From: Maricaulis sp042095695
Lineage (GTDB): Bacteria > Pseudomonadota > Alphaproteobacteria > Caulobacterales > Maricaulaceae
Length of the DNA stretch: 64,000 nucleotides
Direction: 5' to 3'
Assembly: GCA_042095695.1 (NCBI GenBank)
Contig: JBELMP010000001.1
Coordinates: forward strand, 1-64,000
Below, piece by piece: positions 7,486 to 16,768 of this stretch (within the stretch, counting starts at the first letter, position 1; each line of letters starts with the position of its first letter). The notes below the pieces were generated by a model. The model was not told the origin of the DNA, did not search any database, and saw only the letters and a list, made by a program, of their open reading frames with translations. A program made the position numbers and the translations under genes.

Positions 7486-9312
7486 ATGGAAGAAGCGAAG
7501 ACATCCTTGCCGGCGGGATCGGAACTGGAGCGCGTGCACACGACGGCACTCTTCCGCAATACAATTCCCGGTCTAGCCGCCTCAATTTTCAATACCCTAG
7601 TCCTGTCTGCCTTTTATTTGCAGGCCTCACCGATCAATGCCGTGGTCGGCTGGGCAGCAACACTTATCCTGCTTGCGCTGGCACGGATCGGTCTCGCGTC
7701 TCGTTGGCTGAAAGGCCCGCGAGATAGCTCCGACATTCCTGTCTCGATCGGGCTGGCTCTAGTCAGCGGTATCGTCTGGGGGCTGCCGCTCTATCTGTTT
7801 TCCGGCAGCTTCGCGGACACGACGAGCTTCGTCACCATATTCATGATTGCAGGGATGAGCGCTGGCGCATCGGTCGCCTTTGGAAGCCGGCTCAGCGTCG
7901 TCCTGGCCTATAATGTGCCGCTACTAACAATCACCGCCTCCCATTTCATTGGCCTCGGCGGCGCGCTGAACGCGGTGCTGGCCCTGGTCATCGTGATGTA
8001 TCTGTTCACGACAACGGGCATGGCGCGGAGCAATAAGCGGATGGTCGAGAACGCCTACCACGCGCAATTGCGCGCTGAGGAACAGGCGGTCGAAATCCAG
8101 CTCATGGCGGACGACCTGCAAAAAGCTCTGACTGCGGCTGAATCTGCGACGGTCGCCAAGTCGCGCTTCCTGGCGAATATGAGTCATGAGATCCGCACAC
8201 CTCTCAATGGTGTGCTGGGCATGGTGCAATTGCTGGAACAGTCCGGCCTGTCGCGCGACCAGCGGGACTATGCGAGCACAATTGCCTCTTCGGGGCGCGC
8301 CCTGCTTGGTGTGATCGAGGATGTGCTCGATTTCTCGCGTATCGAAGCGGGCTCCATGGACATAAAATTCCAGCCGCTGAACCTGCGCGAACTCGTGGAT
8401 ACGAGTATTGGCACCATCTCGGCACAGGCTGCCGACAAGGGAATCAGCCTCAAGGTCGATCTGCCCGAGACGATCAATATTCAACGTCTGGGCGACCAGC
8501 AACGCGTCCAGCAGATCCTCATCAACCTGCTGGGCAATGCCGCCAAATTCACCGAAACAGGCTCGATACGGCTCAGCGTAAGCGAGGAAAAGCGGGATCA
8601 TTTCCGGTTTGATGTGGTGGACACCGGCCCGGGGCTAACTCCGGAACAGTGCCAGACCGTATTCGAACGGTTTGCGCAGGCTGATAATTCTTCGACACGG
8701 CGACATGGGGGAACCGGGTTGGGCCTGGCCATCTCTGGTGAGTTGGCGCGCTTGATGTCTGGTCGCATCGATGTGGAGTCGAAGCCGGGACAAGGATCGT
8801 GTTTCAGCCTGTATCTAAGACTGCCAGCGGCGCGACGTGATGCCGAAAGCGGGGCAGGCAATCAGGCAGACGAGAGCAAGGCAGACGAGCCTCAGACAGG
8901 TCCGAACCTCAACATCCTTGTAGCCGACGATATCAGTACCAATCGCATCGTCGCCAAGGCGATGCTGGAGAATGCCGGCCACCATGTGGTCCTGGCGGAA
9001 AACGGCGCGGAAGCGATCGAGGTTCTGGACAACACACCGGTCGATCTCGTCCTGATGGATGTCCAAATGCCGGTCATGTCAGGCGATGAAGCGATCCAGA
9101 GCATCCGGTCTTCCGGCAAGGCCTATGCGGACATCCCGATCATTACCGTGACGGCGAATGCAACGCTCGGCGAGCAGGCACGCCTGTCAGCGCTGGGCGC
9201 AACTGCGCACGCGACCAAGCCGCTTGATGTGAACATCCTGATGCAAACTATCGCAGAGACGCATGGCACCGTTGCAGCCACACGATTAGACCCGGACCAG
9301 CAAGCATGCTAG
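7486..9312 (+). CDS. Hybrid sensor histidine kinase with C-terminal receiver domain
   Basis: A 608-residue membrane kinase. Five or six hydrophobic segments occupy about residues 25-185 without a large periplasmic loop. Then come a coiled coil, HisKA with the phospho-His in MSHEIRTPLNG (about 235), HATPase_c with the N box LLGNAAKFTETG, G1 VVDTGPGL and G2 GGTGLGLAI, and a receiver domain from about 475. The receiver has its acceptor Asp in LMDVQMP (about 524) and the Lys in TKPLD. The architecture implies an intramolecular relay to an unlinked phosphotransfer protein. The ATG at 7486 is preferred over a TTG at 7447 because the AAGG site is better spaced. It precedes the methyltransferase gene by 9 bases. 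Confidence 0.92.
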   Translation: MEEAKTSLPAGSELERVHTTALFRNTIPGLAASIFNTLVLSAFYLQASPINAVVGWAATLILLALARIGLASRWLKGPRDSSDIPVSIGLALVSGIVWGLPLYLFSGSFADTTSFVTIFMIAGMSAGASVAFGSRLSVVLAYNVPLLTITASHFIGLGGALNAVLALVIVMYLFTTTGMARSNKRMVENAYHAQLRAEEQAVEIQLMADDLQKALTAAESATVAKSRFLANMSHEIRTPLNGVLGMVQLLEQSGLSRDQRDYASTIASSGRALLGVIEDVLDFSRIEAGSMDIKFQPLNLRELVDTSIGTISAQAADKGISLKVDLPETINIQRLGDQQRVQQILINLLGNAAKFTETGSIRLSVSEEKRDHFRFDVVDTGPGLTPEQCQTVFERFAQADNSSTRRHGGTGLGLAISGELARLMSGRIDVESKPGQGSCFSLYLRLPAARRDAESGAGNQADESKADEPQTGPNLNILVADDISTNRIVAKAMLENAGHHVVLAENGAEAIEVLDNTPVDLVLMDVQMPVMSGDEAIQSIRSSGKAYADIPIITVTANATLGEQARLSALGATAHATKPLDVNILMQTIAETHGTVAATRLDPDQQAC

Positions 9313-9321
9313 CCGACAGGC

Positions 9322-10620
9322 ATGACTGAGGGACTGGACGCGCGTCGCCTTGCAGCGGACGCATTTCTGCGCATTCTCAAAGACGGGCTGGTGCTCGAAA
9401 TTGCCCTGGAGACCCAGCCGGGCTTTGCCGATCTGGCGGCCCGTGACCGGGCCTTTGCCCGGGCAATCCTGGCGACTACATTCCGGCGCCTGGGCCAGAC
9501 CCGCCAGGTGCTGGACCATTTTCTGACCAAACCGCTCGAAGAGACATCCGCCCCCGCCCGCGCGCTATTGATCACCGGGGCCACGCAATTACTCTGGCTG
9601 GAAACACCTGCTCACGCGGCCGTATCGGCCAGCGTTGCCCTTGCAGAGACATGGCCCGCCGCTCGCAAACTCAAAGGGCTTATCAATGCCGTGCTGCGCA
9701 AGGTCGCGGGCGAAGGTGCAGCCCTCGCCGCAAAACTGCCGCCGCAGGACAATCTGCCGGACTGGCTGCGCCAGTCCTGGCGGTCACAATACGGGCCGGG
9801 CGGGCTCAGCCGTATCGCCCTGGCCTGTCAGACCCCGCCGGCTCTTGATCTCAGTGTGAAAAACCCGGCAGAGGCCGAGCACTGGGCCAGCGCACTGGAC
9901 GCCAAACGCCTCCCGACGGGGAGCCTGCGCAAAACCGATGCGGGTCAGATCCCCGATCTGCCGGGCTTTGCAGAGGGCGCCTGGTGGGCCCAGGATGCCG
10001 CCGCCGCCCTGCCGGCGCAGCTTCTTGGAGTTGAACCCGGGCAGTCGGTCATTGATCTCTGCGCGGCGCCGGGCGGCAAGACCATGCAGTTGGCGGCAAT
10101 GGGGGCCGAGGTCACTGCGCTCGACCTGTCTGCGAAACGTCTGAAGCGCCTGGAAGAGAATCTGCAACGCACGGGTCTGTCGGCGCATATCGTCGCCGGT
10201 GATGCGCGGGTCTGGAAGCCGGAACGACAGGTCGACCATGTCCTGCTTGATGCACCCTGCTCCGCGACCGGGACGCTGCGCCGTCACCCAGAAAGCGTGT
10301 GGATCAAATCCGCAGAGGATGTCACTCGCTTTGGCAAGATCCAGCGTGACCTCGCCCGGGCCGCATCCAAAATGGTAAAGCCCGGCGGACATCTGGTGGT
10401 TTGTACGTGCTCTTTGCAGCCCGAGGAGGGCGAACGCCTGCTCGCGGATATCCTTCGTCGGGACAAGACCCTAGAGCTGGCGCCGGTGACGGCAGACGAG
10501 ATCGGCGGTCTGGCGAGTGCGCTGACCCCGGAAGGTTGCGTACGGACCACACCGGCCCACTGGTCTGAACGGGGTGGGCTGGACGGATTCTTCATTGCCA
10601 GATTCCGGAAATCAGGGTGA
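9322..10620 (+). CDS. rsmB: RsmB/NOP-family class I SAM-dependent RNA methyltransferase
   Basis: A 432-residue protein with an N-terminal NusB-like helical domain (residues 5-140) fused to a Rossmann methyltransferase, the RsmB layout; RsmB makes m5C967 in 16S rRNA. The SAM motif DLCAAPGGKT lies near residue 246. The two catalytic cysteines are in LDAPCSATG (about 312) and VCTCSLQPEEGE (about 361). The pairing of NusB-like domain and both Cys residues supports RsmB rather than RsmF. Starts 9 bases after the hybrid kinase, so it is probably cotranscribed; rpe follows 69 bases later. Confidence 0.9.
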   Translation: MTEGLDARRLAADAFLRILKDGLVLEIALETQPGFADLAARDRAFARAILATTFRRLGQTRQVLDHFLTKPLEETSAPARALLITGATQLLWLETPAHAAVSASVALAETWPAARKLKGLINAVLRKVAGEGAALAAKLPPQDNLPDWLRQSWRSQYGPGGLSRIALACQTPPALDLSVKNPAEAEHWASALDAKRLPTGSLRKTDAGQIPDLPGFAEGAWWAQDAAAALPAQLLGVEPGQSVIDLCAAPGGKTMQLAAMGAEVTALDLSAKRLKRLEENLQRTGLSAHIVAGDARVWKPERQVDHVLLDAPCSATGTLRRHPESVWIKSAEDVTRFGKIQRDLARAASKMVKPGGHLVVCTCSLQPEEGERLLADILRRDKTLELAPVTADEIGGLASALTPEGCVRTTPAHWSERGGLDGFFIARFRKSG

Positions 10621-10689
10621 TGTTTTCCGCTCTGCTTGCGGCCAGCCGGCTCGCTTGCCTAGGACCCAGGCCACTGGTATCGGGGCGAT

Positions 10690-11349
10690 ATGACTCACGA
10701 CATTCAAATCTCACCCTCCATCCTCTCCGCAGACTTTTCCAAACTCGGAGACGAGGTTCGCGCGATTGACGCCGCTGGCGCCGACTGGATCCATATCGAT
10801 GTGATGGACGGCCATTTCGTGCCCAATCTCACAATCGGTCCCGGCGTGGTGAAATCCCTGCGGCCACATACGGACAAGCCGTTTGACGTCCATTTGATGA
10901 TCGAACCGATTGACCCGTTCCTTGAGGCCTTCGCCGATGTCGGTGCGGATATCATCACGGCGCACCCGGAAGCTGGTCCGCACTTTCATAGGACCGTGCA
11001 GTCCATCAAGGCGCTCGGCAAGAAGGCCGGAGCCGCCTTGAATCCGTCAACCTCGCTGGATGTCATTGATTACGTGCTCGACGAGCTCGATCTTGTTCTG
11101 ATCATGAGCGTCAATCCCGGCTTTGGCGGCCAGAGTTTCATCGACAGCCAGGTCCGCAAGATCGCTGATCTGAACGCCCGAATTCAGGCCCGCGGCCTCG
11201 ACACCGTCATAGAGGTCGATGGCGGGGTGAACCCGGTCACCGCGAGAGCCTGTATTGACGCGGGTGCGCGGGCACTTGTGGCCGGCTCTGCCGTCTTTAA
11301 GGGTGGTCCGGACAAGTATCGCGAGAACATCCAGGCGCTTCGGGGTTGA
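10690..11349 (+). CDS. rpe: Ribulose-phosphate 3-epimerase
   Basis: Interconverts ribulose-5-phosphate and xylulose-5-phosphate (pentose phosphate and Calvin cycles). A 219-residue TIM barrel with the family hallmarks SPSILSADFSKLG, the metal-site segment HIDVMDGHFVPNLTIGP, VMSVNPGFGGQSF and EVDGGV. It is followed after 4 bases by the heparinase-like gene on the same strand, so the two are almost certainly one transcript. Confidence 0.97.
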   Translation: MTHDIQISPSILSADFSKLGDEVRAIDAAGADWIHIDVMDGHFVPNLTIGPGVVKSLRPHTDKPFDVHLMIEPIDPFLEAFADVGADIITAHPEAGPHFHRTVQSIKALGKKAGAALNPSTSLDVIDYVLDELDLVLIMSVNPGFGGQSFIDSQVRKIADLNARIQARGLDTVIEVDGGVNPVTARACIDAGARALVAGSAVFKGGPDKYRENIQALRG

Positions 11350-11353
11350 AACC

Positions 11354-13117
11354 ATGGCTAAGGCGATCCGCCTGTCTGATTATGCCAGCGCGCTCTGGCT
11401 TGCCGGACGGCGAGAATTGTCTTCCAGCCTGAACGCTGTGGGTCTGCCGCAAGCCTTCGACCGAACCGGGCTGAGCGGCGATCAGCTGACCCATAGTCCG
11501 CCGGATTTCTATGCGGCCAATGAAAGTCGCGGGGAGGCCATTTGCGATGGTCGCTTCCCGCTCGCAGGCGATCAGGTCCAAGCGCATGGCGATGCAGATA
11601 TCTGGACCGCGCTCAGTCCAAGCCGGGCCTTCGCAACCCAGTTACACAGCTTCAGCTGGCTGCGCGATTGCGCAAGTGCGCGCGGCGAGGACGGCGTCGC
11701 AGAGGCCCGTCGCCTGACCGACAGCTGGATTGACCGCTATGGGCGGTGGAATAGTTTCGTCTGGTCCGAGAACACCTTGTCCGCCCGGCTGCTGAACTGG
11801 CTGAGATCGGCGCCGGTCCTGTTTCAGGACGAGGCCGAACCGGCCAAGCTGCGCCAGCGCCGCCTGCGTGCCCTGCTGCGCCAGGCGCGGTATCTGGAGC
11901 GAAGTTTTCCGCTGGCAACGGACGGGCGCATCCGCCTGCGATCGGCCAGCGCCCTGGCCCTGGTCGGCCTGTGCCTGCCCCGCCAAACCTCCCTTTTGAA
12001 ATCCTCGCTCCAGCGGCTGGAAAAGGAAGTGCAGCGCCAGATCCTGCCGGATGGCGGACATGTCTCGCGTTCGCCGCGCGCCACCTCGGAAGCCCTGATC
12101 GATCTGACGACAATCGCCGGGTGCGCCGAAGCCCTGGACATGCCGCTTCCCTCCGGTCTCGACAAGGCGATGGAGCGCTTGCGCCCGATGACCCGCTTCT
12201 TTCAGATGGCGGATGGCGGTCTGGCGGCGTTTCATGGCGGCGGCGAGTGCGACCGGGATGCGCTGAAAGCGATTTTGGAACGCGGAAAACCGTCGCGACC
12301 CTTCGGATTTGCGCCCCATTCCGGGTATCATCGGTCCGAAGCCGGTGGTGCGACCGTGATCTTCGATGTGGGCGATACGCCACGTGGCTCGCTCAGCACC
12401 GGTGCGCATGCCAGCGCCCTTGCCATCGAGATGTGCACTCCGGGCGGACGACTGATCGTCAATTGCGGCTGGCATGATGACCAGACAGCAGACTGGCGCG
12501 AGGCCGTCAGGGCGACAGCCGCTCATTCGACACTGGTTCTGGAAGAGGCCTCCTCCTCCCGCCTGTTGCCGCCCGGCTGGAAGCGCGACTTGCTCGGTCC
12601 GCGCCTGGCCACACGTCCCGGTCAGGTCGTGGCACGCCGCAATGAGGAGGAAATGGGCGTCTGGCTGGAAGGTATCCATGAAGGCTACCGGGAGGATTAT
12701 GGCCTCTCCCATCGTCGCAGAATTTTTCTGGCCGCGGATGGCGGTGATCTGCGTGGCGAGGATGCCCTGTTCCGGCCGGTCACCGATGGTCCACCGGAAG
12801 ATGTTGATATTCGATGGCGTTTTGCCATTCGCTTCCATTTGCACCCGGCGGTAAAGGCCTCGCTTTCCCGGGACTCCATGAGTGCACTTTTAGTCCAGCC
12901 CAATGGCGATGGCTGGCGCTTTCGGACCGATGGCGGACCGGTTGAATTGGAGCGATCTGTATATTTAGCGGCCGGAGCCCCTCCACAACGCTCTCAACAA
13001 ATTGTAATACATGGGGAGGCTGAGCCATTCGGCGCCGGAGATCGTCCACCAAATCGGGTGAGGTGGGCCTTCCAACGCCTGGGTCGAATTGGTGGAACCG
13101 GAGGGGGAATTGAGTGA
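11354..13117 (+). CDS. Heparinase II/III family protein
   Basis: A 587-residue protein of the heparinase II/III family: an N-terminal alpha/alpha toroid (about residues 60-330) followed by the beta-sandwich heparinase II/III domain (about 340-560). The family contains polysaccharide lyases acting on uronic-acid glycans, but the substrate here cannot be told, and no signal peptide is visible at the chosen ATG (MAKAIRLSDYASALW). The start lies 4 bases after the rpe stop. It overlaps the next gene by 4 bases, which couples it to a nucleotide-sugar epimerase and points to envelope polysaccharide metabolism. A heparinase-like gene between rpe and purH recurs in Caulobacter-type genomes. Confidence 0.82.
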   Translation: MAKAIRLSDYASALWLAGRRELSSSLNAVGLPQAFDRTGLSGDQLTHSPPDFYAANESRGEAICDGRFPLAGDQVQAHGDADIWTALSPSRAFATQLHSFSWLRDCASARGEDGVAEARRLTDSWIDRYGRWNSFVWSENTLSARLLNWLRSAPVLFQDEAEPAKLRQRRLRALLRQARYLERSFPLATDGRIRLRSASALALVGLCLPRQTSLLKSSLQRLEKEVQRQILPDGGHVSRSPRATSEALIDLTTIAGCAEALDMPLPSGLDKAMERLRPMTRFFQMADGGLAAFHGGGECDRDALKAILERGKPSRPFGFAPHSGYHRSEAGGATVIFDVGDTPRGSLSTGAHASALAIEMCTPGGRLIVNCGWHDDQTADWREAVRATAAHSTLVLEEASSSRLLPPGWKRDLLGPRLATRPGQVVARRNEEEMGVWLEGIHEGYREDYGLSHRRRIFLAADGGDLRGEDALFRPVTDGPPEDVDIRWRFAIRFHLHPAVKASLSRDSMSALLVQPNGDGWRFRTDGGPVELERSVYLAAGAPPQRSQQIVIHGEAEPFGAGDRPPNRVRWAFQRLGRIGGTGGGIE

Positions 13118-15054
13118 GTACGCCGCGTCCGATCTCTAAGTCACAACCTGTGCGCGTCAATTGGGCGTCCATGGGATGGGTGGCGCTATTTGATCTCGTC
13201 GCAGGCGCCTTCTCGATGTGGATGGCGGTTCAAATCCGCTATTATTTTCACGACTCGCCGGCCCCCGATGGCGTGATTTTCCAATCCGTCGCCGTCTTCT
13301 CCCTGTCGTGTGCCCTGGTCTTCCTGCTGTCCGGACTGCATCGCGGCGTCTGGCGCTATACGGCACTGAACGACGCCGCCCGCGTCATCCGTGCTGTCGG
13401 GCTGGCGAATTTCGTCTTCCTGCCCATGCTATTCCTGCTCAATCGCCTGGATGGCTTTCCGCGGACCAGCATACTCATCGAGATCCCGATCCTGATTTCT
13501 CTTCTGCTCGGTGCGCGGATGGCCGCGACTGCCTGGCGTACCGAACGCCTGCAGAACGCCTTCCGCCTCGAGGACCGTGACAAGCCTGCCGCTATCCTGG
13601 TGGGCTCGGAAACCGAGCTGGATGATGCCTTGCGCGATCTGTCGCGGCGCAGCGGTTCCGCACCGTTCAGACCCAAAGGCCTGGTGGTTCCGGACGGGCA
13701 GTTGACCGGACGCGCTATCCGCGGCGTTCCGGTCTATGGCGATCTGGATGAATTGCCGGCCCTGCTCAATCGTCTGTCCGCTGCAGAAAAACAGGCTCCG
13801 CGTCTCGTCATCACCGGGCAGCAAATGCGCCCGGATGTGGTCAATGCCCTGATCCGGATCGCGTCGGTTACCGGAGCCAAGCTGTCGCGCGCTCGGCCGG
13901 CGCATGGACCAGGCGCCTTCTCGCCGGTTGAAACAGCCGACCTTTTGAACCGGCCGCCGCGCTCGCCGGATCTGGAAAGTGCGCGCTCGCTTATCGAAGG
14001 CCGCCGTGTCCTGGTGACCGGTGCTGGCGGGACGATTGGCTCCGAGCTGGTTCGCCTGGCGACAGTCCTCAATCCGGAACGCCTTATTCTGGTCGATGCC
14101 TCAGAAGCCAATCTCTATGAAATCGACATGGAAATGCGACGCCAGCATGCGGGGCTGAACTGGCGCGCCGTCCTGGGTGATATCCGCGATACGGCGCGTA
14201 TGGACAAGGTGTTCGCGACGGAAAAGCCGGATGTTGTCCTGCATGCCGCGGCGCTGAAACACGTGCCCATGAGTGAACTCAATCCCGGCGAAGCGGTTCG
14301 AACCAATGTTCTGGGTACATCTGTCATCGTCGAGGCAGCCCAGCGGCACAAGACCAAGGTGCTGACCCTGATCTCCACCGACAAGGCGGTGGATCCGGAA
14401 AATGTAATGGGGACCACCAAGCGGGCCGCTGAACTTCTGGTTCAACGCGCTGCGCGTTCATCGCAGGTCGAAGATGACAACCGGACGCGCATCTGTGTGG
14501 TTCGCTTCGGCAATGTTCTGGGATCGACCGGGTCCGTTGTGCCCCTGTTTGAAAACCAGATTGCCAACGGGCGTTCGGTCACGGTTACCGATCCGGAAGT
14601 GACCCGCTATTTCATGACGGTTGGTGAGGCCTCCGGCCTGGTGCTGGCCGCTGCAGCCCAGACCGGCGCAGACCCCGCGCGCAATGGCGCACTTTACGTG
14701 TTCGATATGGGTGAACCGGTATCGATCATGCGCCTGGCTCGGCAATTGCTCCGTCTGCGTGGGCTCGACCCGGATGCGCCCGGCGCGATCGAAGTCATCG
14801 GGCTGCGCCCCGGCGAAAAGCTGCATGAGAGCCTCGTCTATGACTTCGAAGAGACCGGCTCGAGCGATGTCGACAGTGTCTGGATGGTCAAGGGCACGCG
14901 GCTCGACCTTGCCGAGATTGATACCATTTTGGACAATATTCTCGATGCCGCCCGGAATAATGACACCGAGGCCATGCTGGCGATTCTTGACCGCGTGGCC
15001 CGCCTCGCACCGGCTGCTGACGCAGAGCTTTCCCCCTCCGTCGCCACGTGGTAA
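13114..15054 (+). CDS. Membrane-bound nucleotide-sugar epimerase/dehydratase (CapD/WbpM/FlaA1-like)
   Basis: A 646-residue protein that begins with GTG inside the end of the heparinase-like gene, behind a strong GGAGG site. Four transmembrane helices fill residues 15-130, then a first Rossmann-like region. From about 300 the SDR-type catalytic domain begins with VTGAGGTIGSE and continues with the STDKAVDPENVMGTTKRA segment that carries the active-site residues of UDP-GlcNAc 4,6-dehydratases of the WbpM/PglF type. The likely role is making a deoxy-amino sugar precursor for capsule, O-antigen or protein glycosylation. The exact sugar is inference. Confidence 0.88.
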   Translation: MSTPRPISKSQPVRVNWASMGWVALFDLVAGAFSMWMAVQIRYYFHDSPAPDGVIFQSVAVFSLSCALVFLLSGLHRGVWRYTALNDAARVIRAVGLANFVFLPMLFLLNRLDGFPRTSILIEIPILISLLLGARMAATAWRTERLQNAFRLEDRDKPAAILVGSETELDDALRDLSRRSGSAPFRPKGLVVPDGQLTGRAIRGVPVYGDLDELPALLNRLSAAEKQAPRLVITGQQMRPDVVNALIRIASVTGAKLSRARPAHGPGAFSPVETADLLNRPPRSPDLESARSLIEGRRVLVTGAGGTIGSELVRLATVLNPERLILVDASEANLYEIDMEMRRQHAGLNWRAVLGDIRDTARMDKVFATEKPDVVLHAAALKHVPMSELNPGEAVRTNVLGTSVIVEAAQRHKTKVLTLISTDKAVDPENVMGTTKRAAELLVQRAARSSQVEDDNRTRICVVRFGNVLGSTGSVVPLFENQIANGRSVTVTDPEVTRYFMTVGEASGLVLAAAAQTGADPARNGALYVFDMGEPVSIMRLARQLLRLRGLDPDAPGAIEVIGLRPGEKLHESLVYDFEETGSSDVDSVWMVKGTRLDLAEIDTILDNILDAARNNDTEAMLAILDRVARLAPAADAELSPSVATW

Positions 15055-15094
15055 CTCCGCGCCTTTCCGCGAGTGAACACCCTAGGAGAACCGC

Positions 15095-16690
15095 ATGTCC
15101 GACATGGATCTCGTCCCTCTGCGCCGTGCCCTGATTTCTGTATCCGACAAGACCGGCCTGATTGACCGCGCGCGCGCACTGATCGAAGCGGGCGTCGAAA
15201 TCCTGTCGACCGGCGGCACGCTGAAAGCCTTGCAGGATGCCGGACTCGCTGCTCGGGATGTTTCAGAGGTCACCGAGTTTCCTGAAATGATGGATGGACG
15301 GCTGAAAACGCTGCACCCGCGGGTCCATGGCGGGCTGCTGGGCCGTCGCGATAATGGCGAAGACCGCAACGCCATGGGCGAGCACGGCATCCCGCAAATC
15401 GATTTGCTATACGTAAATCTCTACCCGTTCGAGGAGACCGTAGCAGGCGGTGCGGACGCGGCGAGCTGTATCGAGAATATAGATATTGGTGGCCCGGCCA
15501 TGATCCGCGCGGCCGCCAAGAATCACGCCTGGGTGGCTGTCTGTGTGGATGGCACCGATCTGGATGCAGTCTTGTCAGCTATGACGTCCAATGATGGCGC
15601 CACACCGCTGGATTTACGCACACGCCTGGCCGCCAAGGCCTATGCGCGCACCGGCGCCTATGACGCCGCCATCTCTGGCTGGTTTGCCGATCAACTCGGC
15701 GAAGGCGCCCCCGATTACCGGGCATTTGGAGGCGCACTCGCGCAATCCCTGCGCTATGGCGAGAACCCGCACCAGAAAGCCGCTTTCTATGGCACCGCGG
15801 AAAACCGGCCAGGTATCGCAACTGCGCGCCAGGTTCAGGGCAAGGCGCTCAGCTATAATAATCTCGCCGATGCCGATGCGGCCTTCGAGCTTGTTGGAGA
15901 GTTTGACCCGGCCGACAAAGCCGCCGTTGTTATCGTCAAACATGCCAATCCCTGCGGTGTAGCCGTGCATGACAGCCTGCCCAGCGCCTATGAAAAAGCC
16001 TTCGCTGCTGATCCGATCTCGGCGTTTGGCGGTATTGTCGCGATGAATCGCCGGCTTGATGCGAGCACAGCGGACCAGCTCGCCAAGATCTTCACGGAAG
16101 TGGTCATCGCGCCTGAAGCCGATGAGGACGCGCTTGAAATCCTCTCAGCCAAATCCAATCTCCGCGTGCTCATCACCGGCGGGCTTCCGGATCCGGCGCA
16201 GTCAGGCTGGCTAACGAAAACCGTCGCCGGCGGGCTTCTCGTTCAGGAACGTGATATCGGCATGATCCGCGCTGATCAGTTGAAAACCGTGACCAAACGC
16301 GCGCCCACTGAGGCTGAGCTGACCGATCTTCTATTTGCTTGGAAAGTAGTCAAGCATGTGAAATCCAACGCGATTGTCTATGCGCAGAACGGCATTACCG
16401 CCGGGATTGGCATGGGGCAAACCAGCCGGCTGGAAGCCGCCCGCCTTGCCGTGCGCAAAGCCGAGGCGACCGCCGCTGAGCATGGCTGGTCCGAACCGCG
16501 CACTCAGGGTTCGGTCTGTGCTTCCGACGCCTTCTTCCCCTTCGCCGACGGCCTTCATGCCGCTGTCGAGGCCGGCGCGACCGCCGTGATTCAGCCGGGC
16601 GGGTCCATCCGGGATGACGAGGTAATCGCTGCGGCGGATGAAGCCGGCATCGCCATGGTCTTCACGGGCATGCGCCATTTCCGGCACTAG
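15095..16690 (+). CDS. purH: Bifunctional AICAR formyltransferase/IMP cyclohydrolase
   Basis: Last two steps of IMP synthesis. The 531-residue length is standard. The N-terminal cyclohydrolase (about 1-200) has ISVSDKTGL, GGTLKAL and TLHPRVHGG; the C-terminal transformylase has the YNNLADADAA motif and KHANPCGVA with the catalytic Lys-His. An AGGAG ribosome site precedes the ATG. It is 40 bases behind the epimerase gene and may be read from the same transcript. Confidence 0.97.
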   Translation: MSDMDLVPLRRALISVSDKTGLIDRARALIEAGVEILSTGGTLKALQDAGLAARDVSEVTEFPEMMDGRLKTLHPRVHGGLLGRRDNGEDRNAMGEHGIPQIDLLYVNLYPFEETVAGGADAASCIENIDIGGPAMIRAAAKNHAWVAVCVDGTDLDAVLSAMTSNDGATPLDLRTRLAAKAYARTGAYDAAISGWFADQLGEGAPDYRAFGGALAQSLRYGENPHQKAAFYGTAENRPGIATARQVQGKALSYNNLADADAAFELVGEFDPADKAAVVIVKHANPCGVAVHDSLPSAYEKAFAADPISAFGGIVAMNRRLDASTADQLAKIFTEVVIAPEADEDALEILSAKSNLRVLITGGLPDPAQSGWLTKTVAGGLLVQERDIGMIRADQLKTVTKRAPTEAELTDLLFAWKVVKHVKSNAIVYAQNGITAGIGMGQTSRLEAARLAVRKAEATAAEHGWSEPRTQGSVCASDAFFPFADGLHAAVEAGATAVIQPGGSIRDDEVIAAADEAGIAMVFTGMRHFRH

Positions 16691-16768
16691 CGCCGTGCAC
16701 GCCCCATCGACGGGATGTGAACGGAATAAACATTGACGTTTGGACCGTCTGGCAGGACGCTGCCGACC

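Noticed and set aside
14269..14276. CACGTG-centred sequence in the epimerase gene considered as a parS
   Set aside because: The flanks do not match the TGTTTCACGTGAAACA palindrome.
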